Part shown: in pieces, positions 9,501 to 17,439 of the stretch
Position numbering within the stretch: position 1 is the stretch's first letter
Layout: the number at the start of each line of letters is the position of its first letter
Source of the DNA: Nemertoderma westbladi
Lineage: Eukaryota; Xenacoelomorpha; Nemertodermatida; Nemertodermatidae
Reading direction: 5' to 3'
NCBI GenBank assembly: GCA_032718475.1
Contig: JAUCBJ010001667.1
Location: 20,001-42,310, forward strand
Length of the DNA stretch: 22,310 bases
Position numbers and translations under genes: made by a program
The notes under the pieces: model-generated
What the model was told of the DNA's origin: nothing
Seen by the model: only the letters and a program-made list of their open reading frames with translations
Database searches by the model: none

Positions 9501-12500
9501 AGGCACTCCGCCTGCGTTAAGTTCTTTGTTAGTATTTCGTTACTATACATACACCGAAACTGGAGATATTCTTCCGGCCTACTCCCATCGAATTTGAATG
9601 GTTCCACGGGTGGTAATTCGATCCTTGTTTTTAATGCATCGATCAATGTGGCCATCCCCATCGCCTGCGCTTCCAATGGATTCGATGGATGTTGTATAGT
9701 TCCTCCTGTTGGGTGCGGTCCGCCCGTTCTATTTTCTGCCTTTCTTTGGCTTGGGTATATCATTGGGGGTAGCGGCCCCCTCCATATTTCTGTGTCACAC
9801 GACCTATTTTCATCCAATGGTCTCGTTGTCCTTGCTCCTATCGGGGTATATTGTTGATATTGCGATGGGGGAATGTCACCCTGTCCCCCCCCCCCCACCG
9901 GTATGTTTGGTATTGGGGTTGATGTTAATATATTGGGGCCCATGCATCTATCCGCAATAATTCCCCCCTCCCCTGGGTATATGTTATGTCCTTGCATGCT
10001 GTAGTCATACTGCCGTACTGGTACCGGTATAGGCCTATCAGCTTCTGGCCTACCTGCCGGTATGTACTCCGCGACTTCCGGGTTTAATTCCGTCGCCCGC
10101 GCTATCCTATCGCCTACACTATTCCTGTCAGCATGGCCTATGGTATGTGCAGTAAGGCCTACAGTATGTCCTACAGTCTGTACGTGTTGCTCGGGATCGA
10201 AGTTTATTCCTCTCGAATAGTCCTCCCCGCGGTTACCGTACTCTCGATCTGTAGGTATATCCCGTCGGAAAGTTTTTCTTCGACCCTCTCTACTACTCTC
10301 GTCTACGTGCCGGTACATCGCGTACCCCTCTCTCGACGCGTAACGTGTCTCGTCAGGTCGCGTCTCTCCGGGGCGACGGCAATCTCCCGAAGTTCGACCC
10401 CACCGACTCTCCTTTTCCATCTCCACCACCGACGGCTCGCTATCCGTCGTTCGCGGCGATACTTCTTCTGCTGTCTTCTCTTCTTCTCCTCTCAGTGCAG
10501 TATTCCCGCTCGTGAGATCTCTCGTCGACCTCCCGGTTAAACTCCACTGTTCTTCTTCCCTCTTCTGATCGGGCTTGACGCTTCGTCCGCCCTCTCGCGA
10601 CGTCAACCTGCTTCTCTCTACTCGATCGCACGCCGCTGGGGATACTCGCAATCCCCCTATTACTCTCCATCGCCGGGTGTTGGGGTTTACCTGATTCTGC
10701 CCGCGCATTATCCGCTGACGGCTGTGGACACTCTCTGCCCCCCCTCTCGCCACTAACTTCTCGTTGTGGGGCTCCTGTAGCCCCCCCCCCCACTCGCCAC
10801 ATATCACACCGCTACCTCTAACTTCTCTTCTACACCCCTCTCCAGTCGACACAATATTTCTACTGCGGCTGGATTCGCTTACCCCCGCCTCTCTCTCCAC
10901 CACCACCCGACCTATCGGGTCTACTCCAGGTTGGCTCAACCCCGCCACCTCCTGCCTACTAACTACGTGGCCTACCAGGCCACCGTCGGGTCGACTCCAC
11001 CCCGCCACCTCCTGCCTACTAGCTACGTGGCCTACCAGGCCACCGTCGGGTCGACTCAACCCCGCCACCTCCTGCCTACTAACTACGTGGCCTACCAGGC
11101 CGCCGTCTGTCGGCTCATACACGTCCGACGCGTTCGCGTTAATAGCACCTATATTAGAAACGGAATTGTTTTGTTCGTTCGAAATAGAATCATTTGGATT
11201 ATTTTGCGCGACTACGTTATTTGAATTATTTTGTAAATTCGGGCTTGGATTATTATTTAAATTATTTGAGTTATTATTATTTTCTAAATTTAAATTATTA
11301 TTCGGATTATATTGCACGTTTAAATTGAAATTATTATTTAGGCTATTTGTATTTAAATTCAAATTACTACTACCAGGCAAAGTATTTCCTGCAATATAAG
11401 CTTGGTTAGGATTATCCGATACGGTACCATTAATAGTAACGTCGTCTACGGTAGTATTATTATTATTACCCCCCCCCCCCCCGCCCGTATGGTCACACCA
11501 GTTTCGTGTCTGTCGTGCGGTCCCTGTAAGTGGGGTATTAATAAATGTATCCACGGGCCTTGGCTCCTCGAAAATATTCGAGCCAGTCCCGCTCTCAGAC
11601 GCCCCTATCCGCGCCAGTTCTAGTTCGTGCGTGCGTCTAGCCTTGTACTCTATAAGCTCCTTTTGCTCTCTTTCCAATTCCTCTCGCACACGCTCCTCTC
11701 TTGCCATTCTCTCCCGATCCTCCCATGCGTTCTGGTCGGCCAATTCCGCCTCTCTCTTAGCTCGCTCCCTTCGCCTCGCCTCACGCTCTCTACGCTCACT
11801 TTCCTCTCTCGCCTCACGTTCCTTGCGTTCCTTTTCCTCTCTCGCCTCACGTTCCTTGCGTTCTTTTTCCTCTCTCGCCTCACGTTCCTTGCGTTCTGCC
11901 TCACGCTCTTTGCGTTCACTTTTCTCTCTCGCCACACGCTCCTCTTGTTCCCTCCTTTCTATTTCCTCACACTCTTTAAGGCTTTCCACGGCCTTTTCGG
12001 CCCTCTCCCTGGTTTCTCTAATCAATACCGCTTCCCACTCTAGATGCACTCTCCCCTCTTCTAACTGTCTATTTATGTCTCTCTGACCTTGCTCTATCAG
12101 CTCGAGATGGTACGTGGCATTTATCTCTCTCACCCGTCTTTCTTTCACGGAGGATGTAGCAGACTTATCGGTTACGACGGATTCCCTCCGCCTTCCCGAC
12201 CTACTAACTCTCCCCCCCTTCCCAGAACTTCCCCCGACCGACGAGATCGAATCCTCGGCCTCAACCTCGGACTCGCCCTCCTCAGGTCTCCTCCAACCCA
12301 CAAATTTTACACCCTGGGCATCGACTAAGTATGGCCCTACGTACACTGCACTAGGTTGCATACCCCTACACCGCCATAAATCACACAGTTCCTCTGCAAC
12401 CCCTCTCGCTCTCTCCTTGGCCAGTTCTCTCTGCCCGAAACGCATTAGATAGCTAAAATGTCTATCCGACTCACCTAGTCCTCTTGTTAACTTCACCTCA

Positions 12501-13063
12501 TCTATCTTCGCCCCCTCCTTGGCCTCCTTAAGTAGCTTCCGGGTCGCATTGTAGGCCCGTCGAAGTCGGTCAGAAACCCCGACATCCTCGTTGCCGACCT
12601 CTCCTCCGCCTCTCCGGGTCAGACGTCGTACCGGCGGCCCCACCGTCGCCGTTTCGGTGGGCCGTCCGTCGCCCTCGGCCTGTGGCTGGCCGGCGACATC
12701 GGTACTGACATCTCCCTTGTCTCTCCGGGTCCGGCGTTGTACCGTCGGTCCCACCGTCGCCGTTTCGGTGGGCCGTTCGTCGCCCTCAGCCTGTGGCTGG
12801 CCGGCGACGTCGGCACGTCGACCCTGGTTCCGTGTCAACTTGTCTCCTTCTCCTTCCAACTCACCCTCTCGGTCTCTCAACTCGACTCCCCCTCCTCTCG
12901 ACTCGACCTCTGGCTCCAGACGGCCCCCCTCGTCCTGAACTGCCGGATCACCCGTTACCGATGGGTCCGGCGTCATGGGCCTATACCGTCTGGTCGCGGC
13001 CTCACGGATCGTTAGTTCTTCGTCCGGGGTCCGCGTCGGTGTCGTCTCTCCTGACTGACTCAT
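6581..13063 (-). CDS. BEL/Pao Gag-Pol polyprotein, N-terminal part up to RNase H
   Basis: Starts at ATG 13063-13061, with an in-frame TGA nine codons upstream. Features by residue: duplicated Pro/Thr/Arg-rich segment about 78-152; charged Glu/Arg/Lys coiled coil about 365-475; glycine run then Asn-rich tract about 528-645; three 20-residue repeats about 650-710; DUF1759-like Gag region about 1148-1335; Cys/His cluster with a zinc knuckle about 1435-1483 (last motif CSRCVMSGHRARQC); retropepsin-like protease with DSGA at D1535; reverse transcriptase about 1800-2010 with YVDD at 1958-1961; the A17-linked connection with YDPLGLASP; and the RNase H start at FSDAS. Gag packages RNA, and Pol cleaves, copies and integrates it in cytoplasmic particles. 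An N-terminal region of over 1,100 residues before DUF1759 is long for BEL/Pao. The frame ends at TGA 6583-6581. Confidence 0.93.
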   Translation of the reverse strand: MSQSGETTPTRTPDEELTIREAATRRYRPMTPDPSVTGDPAVQDEGGRLEPEVESRGGGVELRDREGELEGEGDKLTRNQGRRADVAGQPQAEGDERPTETATVGPTVQRRTRRDKGDVSTDVAGQPQAEGDGRPTETATVGPPVRRLTRRGGGEVGNEDVGVSDRLRRAYNATRKLLKEAKEGAKIDEVKLTRGLGESDRHFSYLMRFGQRELAKERARGVAEELCDLWRCRGMQPSAVYVGPYLVDAQGVKFVGWRRPEEGESEVEAEDSISSVGGSSGKGGRVSRSGRRRESVVTDKSATSSVKERRVREINATYHLELIEQGQRDINRQLEEGRVHLEWEAVLIRETRERAEKAVESLKECEEIERREQEERVAREKSERKEREAERKEREAREEKERKEREAREEKERKEREAREESERREREARRRERAKREAELADQNAWEDRERMAREERVREELEREQKELIEYKARRTHELELARIGASESGTGSNIFEEPRPVDTFINTPLTGTARQTRNWCDHTGGGGGGNNNNTTVDDVTINGTVSDNPNQAYIAGNTLPGSSNLNLNTNSLNNNFNLNVQYNPNNNLNLENNNNSNNLNNNPSPNLQNNSNNVVAQNNPNDSISNEQNNSVSNIGAINANASDVYEPTDGGLVGHVVSRQEVAGLSRPDGGLVGHVASRQEVAGWSRPDGGLVGHVVSRQEVAGLSQPGVDPIGRVVVEREAGVSESSRSRNIVSTGEGCRREVRGSGVICGEWGGGLQEPHNEKLVARGGAESVHSRQRIMRGQNQVNPNTRRWRVIGGLRVSPAACDRVERSRLTSREGGRSVKPDQKREEEQWSLTGRSTRDLTSGNTALRGEEEKTAEEVSPRTTDSEPSVVEMEKESRWGRTSGDCRRPGETRPDETRYASREGYAMYRHVDESSREGRRKTFRRDIPTDREYGNRGEDYSRGINFDPEQHVQTVGHTVGLTAHTIGHADRNSVGDRIARATELNPEVAEYIPAGRPEADRPIPVPVRQYDYSMQGHNIYPGEGGIIADRCMGPNILTSTPIPNIPVGGGGQGDIPPSQYQQYTPIGARTTRPLDENRSCDTEIWRGPLPPMIYPSQRKAENRTGGPHPTGGTIQHPSNPLEAQAMGMATLIDALKTRIELPPVEPFKFDGSRPEEYLQFRCMYSNEILTKNLTQAECLKYLQVYTGGPAYDIVRQYQGIEGGFTTAWQALDREYGHPAKIIRQTLRGITSGGLQDNPVSIKTFANKVEKALIVLKTLDAPYELNASNNITTMAQALPIWLRNKWRKIAFSTRDRKGAEPGLEEMSSFLNYEAELITDPVYSEDSLGKGPKTDYHRPKPEHNTSNALPRLRQSLPYAATQGTASPQVAEGKTTPWNGQGNNNNTNKYNPSTSSRPNPNNKNSRDFGTNAAAIRDALYKEGYNPKSKCQLHTNALHQTMNCRYWQALPREDQIDYARRNEICSRCVMSGHRARQCKETPVKFGQRKGQTMATSTVGAKKRGTVLLGVVPVRVIGEGNRSVTTLMLVDSGAAFTLVEDWVAEEIGLRTRPSRMAVTTISSKDEVLEMRTGRCTIAAIAPGCDYGETIDPIQVIESININARQPTNIEVEQYKFLDDIDFSIPDVDVRKVSIIVGMDCPTAHERMQTVFGEDKQCDPVAILTPFGWTLSGPIKSKIPFRMSETSGCMFAGTMQEMSDERAEEQLKRLLRQDFEGLKETGVGTSVEDKQAQQSVEESMKCDEGRYTIGMVWKLPKLPLPDNRGMVLTRLRKLKQTLKRSPEKNEYIHRTIKKYVEKGWAVELPVDEPNTDRTYYLPLHVALDPKKGKLRMVVDASAKTNGKCLNDYLLEGPNIYNSGIEVLLRFRNGKHAFTCDIEGMFNQVRVTEEDSDSQRFLWYNGEEEPSIIPTYKMVVQNMGAKSSSFTTTMAVRDTVKGKEDRYSTRAVDMIRRGFYVDDGMESGNTVKEILDTGREVRDILKGSGFNLTKFQSSSEEFIKAIEDKRPESTMDNPTTAKGQDMANKRTESQQKALGIVWNRETDELKYQLSQEGAGIHTKRGYVSYIARIYDPLGLASPLLVTGKQILKRVYKLKDEWDVEVPEEIKKQCSKWTEDLEKMGTYNMPRVYFPDGNMTNLDLHMFSDASLEAYGAALYLVQ
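9885..9896. repeat. 12-C homopolymer inside the Gag-Pol frame
   Basis: A run of 12 C on the + strand encodes glycines on the minus strand. Similar runs lie at 10781-10791 (11 C) and 11469-11482 (14 C). All are compatible with the open frame as given. Such runs are prone to polymerase slippage and sequencing error. Confidence 0.85.
10935..11107 (-). repeat. Three 60-bp tandem repeats in gag
   Basis: Three near-identical 60-bp units encode 20-residue repeats around the word GHVVSRQEVAGLSRP. The period keeps the frame, and units differ at only a few bases, so the expansion is recent. The function of this Gag segment is unknown. Confidence 0.9.
11130..11485 (-). repeat. Asn-rich low-complexity segment of Gag
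   Basis: About 118 codons are dominated by Asn, with Leu, Pro, Ser and Gln, and are preceded by a glycine run from the 14-C tract. The DNA is AT-rich here, in contrast to the GC-rich coding on both sides. The composition resembles prion-like, self-assembling segments; that is inference from composition only. Confidence 0.85.
11801..11899 (-). repeat. Three 33-bp tandem repeats in the coiled coil
   Basis: Three 33-bp units encode an 11-residue Lys/Glu/Arg repeat (KERKEREAREE type) in the charged coiled coil. The frame is kept. Eleven residues is three heptad-like turns, compatible with extending a helix. Confidence 0.85.
12611..12832 (-). repeat. Two 111-bp tandem repeats near the Gag N-terminus
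   Basis: Two copies of a 111-bp unit (37 codons) contain the words VAGQPQAEGD and RPTETATVGP. They are in frame and highly similar. No function is recognised. Confidence 0.85.
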
Positions 13064-13668
13064 CTCTCTTCTATAGATTGGTGGCGGTAGTCACTGAGTT
13101 CAACTAGGGCGGCAGCTCTGATTCAATTACTGTGATGGGATCCAGGAAGGATCCCGGTTTATCCGGTTTGTCAATTCACGTGTCCCCGCCGTGTGTGAAA
13201 GATAAAAGAGTTTGCGTTGTTCGTCGTATATAATATTCGGGATATATAGTATAGATATAGATAATGGCTGGTAATATATTGTTGTACGCGGAAGGCGGGA
13301 AACGGTAATTGAAGTCCCGGTACTTCCCTAGCTAAACTATTGCTACTGTAACACCAATAACACTGAGATAACTGAATGAGATGATTACTGCCAACTGGTT
13401 ATATTGCACGGGTTGGCCTTATTACTGTACCTAGCCGATGCCTTTCCCCCCTCTGATTGGCTAATGTCCCTGTTGGCGCCCTTTGGAGTGTTCCCGTTCA
13501 CTCCAGCTATTATCCCTCTGTTAGGGGTTTGGCCCCTGACCCTTATTGTGTGTTTCTCCTTCCCACTTTGTTGGGGTGACACGAGTTATTGGTTGCCCAA
13601 TCTCGTGGCCCCCAATATTGCTTAACGGTTGACTTTATGGGGTGTTAGCGGAATTGAATAAGCTAACA
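13064..13668 (-). promoter_or_regulatory. Leader or 5' LTR candidate of the minus-strand element
   Basis: This 605-bp stretch precedes the Gag-Pol ATG. Its outer end on the minus strand begins TGTTAGC, fitting an LTR start with TG, and forms a 7-bp inverted repeat with 12-bp spacing (13643-13649 and 13662-13668). TATA-like words occur near 13227-13256. I could not locate a certain primer-binding site or a second copy elsewhere in the window, so the inner LTR boundary is undefined. Confidence 0.4.
13643..13668. repeat. Terminal inverted repeat TGTTAGC / GCTAACA
   Basis: Perfect 7-bp arms with a 12-bp spacer at the extreme right end of the minus-strand unit, directly next to the putative duplicated target ACGTG. 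The ends could be recognised by integrase, or the arms could be incidental. Confidence 0.6.
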
Positions 13669-13673
13669 ACGTG
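13669..13673. repeat. Putative target-site duplication, right copy (ACGTG)
   Basis: This copy matches 121-125. Directly after it the Ty3-like gag frame resumes in the same phase. The upstream codon at 13664-13666 is TAA, so the relic frame cannot extend into the inserted element. Confidence 0.5.
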
Positions 13674-14839
13674 CAGCTTCAAAAAGTTTAAATGAAAGTG
13701 CTGAATCTTTTACAAACAAATGTCTTACATTTCATACAAAATCTGTAAATGCTGGGAAAACGGAATATATTAAACGGAAGTGGAAAAATTTCGACAGAAC
13801 AAAGACAAATAGAAATGAATCACAGAAAGAAGAGAGAAAAAATGCTGAAAAATTATCTAACAAGCCCCGTTGCAATAGATGTGGTCAGTCAAACCACCAG
13901 TTTAGTAAATGTCCAGCAATCAAGGCAAAATGCGTCTCATGTGGTGGATTAGGACATTTTACAACTGTATGTCCAAGCAAAGCAATCATTGCCAATGCTA
14001 ATATGGTAGAAGAAAATAATGATGATGAAAATATTTGTTTTGAAAGTAGCGATGAGGAACAAGAAGATGAATATAATACAAATTTGAATATTAATACCTA
14101 TACAAAAATACCCTGTCAAACAATTGGCAATAAATTAACAATAACCGTTATTGAAAAATCTATACAACCATTGATAGCAGTCAACATTCAACCCGAAAAT
14201 TGTTTATTTAGTTCTGAAGTTATTGCATTAGCAGATAAAGGCGCAGGAGCTAATGTAATGAGTATTAAAACATTCAACGAGACCAGCTTCGCGAACAATT
14301 TTCCACTTGGCCCAAAATTGAATTGTAGAATATTATCAATAGGAGGAACAACTTTAGAACAAGCTGGAACCTTTGTTGCAAACGTCAGCATCAAAAACCA
14401 CAATGCAATTGCATTAATTGTAGTTTGCTTCGATGTAGCAGGTTGTTACTTGTCTCTCGAAACCTGTCGTGAATTACAAATTGTTAGTTCTCATTTCCCC
14501 TATCCCAAAAATGAGAATACTAATATAAATAACATAAAGAAGGACACACAGCCAATATCTGATGTTTGGTCTGATCGAGAAAGTTGGATTAATGATCTGC
14601 CAAAAAACTGTTCAATGGATGATCAAATAATACTCGAAATCAATAATAAGCTAAAAACTGTATATTCTCAAGTCTTCGATGATTCAATCGAATTAAAAAC
14701 CATGAAAGGTAGTGAAGTTGGAAGTCCGATGTCTATCAGTCTAAAGCAAGATGCTGTCCCCTATGCCAGTTCGGGAGATGTGAATTCAACGCAACCACTT
14801 CACCAAGGTGGAACAGTAACCTTCGAATTTGTTCGTTGA
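13670..14839 (+). pseudogene. Ty3/gypsy-like gag-pol relic: zinc knuckles and protease region
   Basis: The frame is open from 13667 to TGA 14837-14839. It encodes a Lys-rich Gag tail and two CX2CX4HX4C zinc knuckles (CNRCGQTNHQFSKC from about 13872 and CVSCGGLGHFTTVC from about 13929). An acidic linker follows, then a retropepsin-like region with ADKGAGAN at about 14231 where a D-[ST]-G-A active site is expected. Next is a segment with LKTMKGS...SISLKQDAVPYA, typical of the stretch just before Ty3/gypsy RT. The RT itself is missing: similarity fades after about 14772, near the next element. The altered active-site word and truncation mark it as dead. The AT-rich codon use differs sharply from the neighbouring minus-strand element. 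Confidence 0.75.
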
Positions 14840-14875
14840 CGTTCGGATTTGTAAGACTCTCATTTAATACCTGAC

Positions 14876-15033
14876 ACAGACTATGCCTCACTGAGGCACT
14901 GAGGCATAGACTATGACTCACTGAGGCACTGAGGCATAGACTATGACTCACTGAGGCATAGACTATGCCTCACTGAGGCACTGAGGCATAGACTATGCCT
15001 CGCTGAGGCATAGATTATGCCTCACTGAGGCAA
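14876..15033. repeat. Tandem array of TGAGGCATAGACTATGCCTCA palindromes
   Basis: Units of about 21 and 30 bp are built from GAGGCATAGACTATG and CACTGAGGCA words. One unit is a 21-bp palindrome with a single central A (10-bp arms TGAGGCATAG and CTATGCCTCA); another form is TGCCTCA-C-TGAGGCA. Some units have ACTCA in place of CCTCA. The array sits between the Ty3 relic and the + strand element, so it belongs either to that element's LTR or to a separate satellite. Confidence 0.88.
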
Positions 15034-15035
15034 TG

Positions 15036-15302
15036 TGTAATAAAGTTATTACAGTAGATTTATACTATTATACTGTATATTTCTTTTGGTGAAGGTTTAC
15101 TACCGGTACAGTGCTGATGGATGATTATTGTTTGAGAGACAAGCCAGCAAGCAGATTATTATATTTAGTATTGTCTGACAGCTGACCCCTTTTTCTTGTT
15201 GCTTTAGCTGAATGCCGGATGCAGTCAGCATTATGTTAGACTGAAGGCTGACTGTTGGATACAGTCAGCACTGATATATTTGGTGTGTGTATATTCCGCA
15301 CA
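15036..15302 (+). mobile_element. Candidate 5' LTR (or its 3' part) of a + strand BEL/Pao element
   Basis: The stretch opens with the 18-bp inverted repeat TGTAATAA-AG-TTATTACA, contains an AATAAA (15039-15044) and TATA-like words near 15062-15082, and ends ...CGCACA just before a primer-site-like sequence. TG at the start and CA at the end fit LTR termini. The matching 3' LTR would lie beyond the window, so the left boundary could be earlier, perhaps including the palindrome array. Confidence 0.4.
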
Positions 15303-15305
15303 TTT

Positions 15306-15324
15306 TGGTGCCTGGACCCGGATC
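15306..15324 (+). promoter_or_regulatory. Candidate primer-binding site
   Basis: TGGTGCCTGGACCCGGATC lies 3 bp after the candidate LTR end. It begins TGG, complementary to a tRNA CCA end. Seven initial bases and a later ACCCGG agree with the complement of animal tRNA-Phe 3' ends, with three mismatches and a one-base gap. The tRNA identity is tentative. Confidence 0.4.
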
Positions 15325-16962
15325 CTGTTGAATGAAGGAATATAATCGGTGTTTGGGAATACTGTTTGGCAGTTTGGTGAATACTGGAATACTGCATGTT
15401 CCTGATTGCCTACTGGACTGGAGTAATTAATCAGATAGGCTCAAACTGCAAACTGTTATATTTCTGTATTTGGATACAGTAAACTGCGTATTCGACGGTG
15501 TAAAAGCCTTTGCTGAATTGCCCCGTTATTTTTATTATCTTTTACATTAAAATACTCTGTAGTTGATTTAATAGGTGTAAGAGACCGTATTATTGCTGTA
15601 TCGGTGTTTTTTAGAGGATCTATTTCCTCCGTATGTGTACTGTGAAAGGCATAGTTGATGATTCTATGGCAATTCCGTGACGCAAAAGGTGATAGCTACT
15701 CTTGAACAGTAGTTACTATGACTACGGTTAACAGCTGATATTCATACGTGTTGATTTTCTTTGTTCTACGGCGTCTCTCAGTGCAGTCAGCCAATCAGAG
15801 CATTTTTATGGCTCTTGTACAGAAATTTCCTAGAAATCACGCAATGCATTATGGGCAGTGTTTACATTCTGTCCTGAGCCAGGAAAGAACGGCTTTTGGA
15901 ATATTTGTGCTTTTCTGTTTTAGCCTAACACTAGTAGGCTTAATTATAAGGACATATATCCGTTATCATAACATAACATACCAAACTAAACACACTGATT
16001 GTCTCAAACCAAACTGTTATACTGCTATTTACTGTCGGTTCTTCATAATATGGTTGATGAATTATTATATTTGGAATAACGATAAATAACCCCGAAAACC
16101 CAATATTCTTGATATACCGAAGGTAAGAGAGAAAGGTTACATATAACGATTGTGACTTATGTTAAAGTGGTTTGAAGTGAATCTAATGTTATTTGATAGA
16201 CCCTACAGGATTCGGTCCGTGTTCCTTTTATATGTGACTAAAATCAGTGAAGATCGGCAGATCAGTGTGCAGTATTGTGCAGCATCGTGTATGAGTGAGA
16301 CTGATAACGAAGCATTTCCTAAAGAATGCGCCATATATGTGAATTGTAATTAGGCCATATCGTTGTGAGTAGTTTAAGTCATAACTCCGTTTATAGATAG
16401 AGCGCCACGTCCTAAAGGAACTGTTAATATTCCCCGAAGGTGAATAATATTGTCAGAGATTATATAATACTGTCAGTCGAATAATACATTAGGCTTACAT
16501 AGCAATACGATTAAGCCGTCGAACCCAATCTCCCGGGTATATCCAGCGGGTGAATGATCGCGCACCGATTGGTTTCGACTAGTGTAGTGAATCAAATACT
16601 TGTCAGAGGCTAAAAGTGATTTATTATCTAGAAGACATCCTAATTTGGCGGGTTAAACTGCCAAAGGTCTGAAAGCGCGAACAATAACGGATATAGCTTC
16701 TGTATTGCAGTAGGCAATAAAGCTGAAGTACCGGCAACCGGTACCAAGTAGGCCTGACTACCTAACCACCCGGACCGGTACATACAGCAGTACAGGTACA
16801 GCAGTATTATTCGATTTTGATAATTGTATGCCGGTAGGTCTTAATAATTAATCGGGGACGCCTGGTTTTTATTGGGATTTTACTTAGGCCTATTTCTGTC
16901 AGTTTTATTTATTTGTAGGCCAGTATTGAGCAGAAGGCGTGTAAGCCCGCTCAGATTGTACA
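15325..16962 (+). other. Long noncoding leader, first part
   Basis: No convincing gene. Frames of up to about 110 codons occur but have no recognisable motif and lie in AT-rich DNA full of short repeated words. ACCGGT- and AGGCCT-type palindromic hexamers recur. This would be untranslated leader RNA, or intron, between the primer-binding site and gag. Confidence 0.4.
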
Positions 16963-17036
16963 GATAATTTGTAGGCTTGACTGTTGGCTAACTGTTGATT
17001 AGGTCTGAACGGATTGCAGTGCATGTAGAGTGTAGG

Positions 17037-17152
17037 TCCGATAAAGAATGGTTAAGAAGTAGGGGCAGCCATTGCTGTAAGGTAAACCCCCATCTAAAGA
17101 ATAAGTCGTACTACTGGGTTAGAACGCATACTACTTAACCATTTCGGAGTCT
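17037..17152 (+). ncRNA. Structured leader RNA block, copy 1
   Basis: The ends pair. AATGGTTAAG (17047-17056) is the exact complement of CTTAACCATT (17134-17143). After one A-A mismatch the stem goes on with AGTA/TACT, and outside it CCGA and TCGG pair across a five-base bulge. Inside, CAGC-CATT-GCTG makes a small hairpin flanked by GGGG and CCCC. It sits in the presumed untranslated leader of the + strand element, so packaging, dimerisation or translation control are possible roles. None is shown. Confidence 0.5.
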
Positions 17153-17323
17153 GTATGTCCTGTGGTTTATTTAGGCTTGATAGTAGTTGGCCAGCGTTTG
17201 GTCTGTACTTTGTTTGTGTAGTCTGTACGGGTAGCGTATAATTTTATTTAGATAATTTGTAGGCTGGATAGTTGTCTGGCTGCTGTTGGGTTTGAGGAAA
17301 TTTCGGTGTGTGTAAAGCATCTG

Positions 17324-17439
17324 TCCGATAAAGAACGGTTAGGAAGTAGGGGCAGCCATCGCTGTAAGGTAAACCCCCATCTAAAGAATAAGTCGTACTA
17401 CTGGGTTAGAACGCATACTACTTAACCATTTCGGAGTCT
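17324..17439 (+). ncRNA. Structured leader RNA block, copy 2
   Basis: Differs from copy 1 at only three of 116 positions. Two changes fall in the 5' arm of the main stem (AACGGTTAGG), giving one C-A mismatch and one G-U wobble against an unchanged 3' arm. The third is in the loop of the small CAGC hairpin. The fold is therefore largely kept, though slightly weaker. Confidence 0.5.

Larger units (their letters stand above)
126..13668 (-). mobile_element. BEL/Pao-type retrotransposon unit, 13.5 kb, no recognisable LTR pair
   Basis: The unit is bounded by a candidate 5-bp duplication and carries, in minus-strand order, an untranslated leader, a giant Gag-Pol frame, poly(A)-like signals, a palindrome array, a zinc-knuckle ORF and a purine-rich tail. 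Both long frames lie on the same strand and share a purine-rich, GC-rich coding style unlike the AT-rich flanks, which supports common origin. I compared the two ends by eye and found no long direct repeat, so a complete LTR pair is not shown. The alternative is that the part left of about 4400 is a separate element or a rearranged 3' end. Confidence 0.55.

Noticed and set aside
10764-12086. Long + strand frames opposite the Gag repeats
   Set aside because: They are Leu/Phe/Ser-rich mirror images of the Asn-rich and Glu/Arg-rich Gag segments on the minus strand.
126-13668. Classical LTR pair for the minus-strand element
   Set aside because: Shared words between the two ends are only about 9 bases long (for example GCTAAACTA), which is expected by chance. 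A sensitive alignment would be needed to overturn this.
15748-16089. 113-codon frame with hydrophobic stretches (possible membrane protein)
   Set aside because: No recognisable family and no conserved motif; it lies in AT-rich leader DNA where such frames arise by chance.
17047-17143. tRNA or tRNA-like gene in the structured leader block
   Set aside because: No acceptor/anticodon/T-arm pattern, no TTCGA box and no proper 7-bp acceptor with CCA-like end. The fold is a long terminal stem instead.
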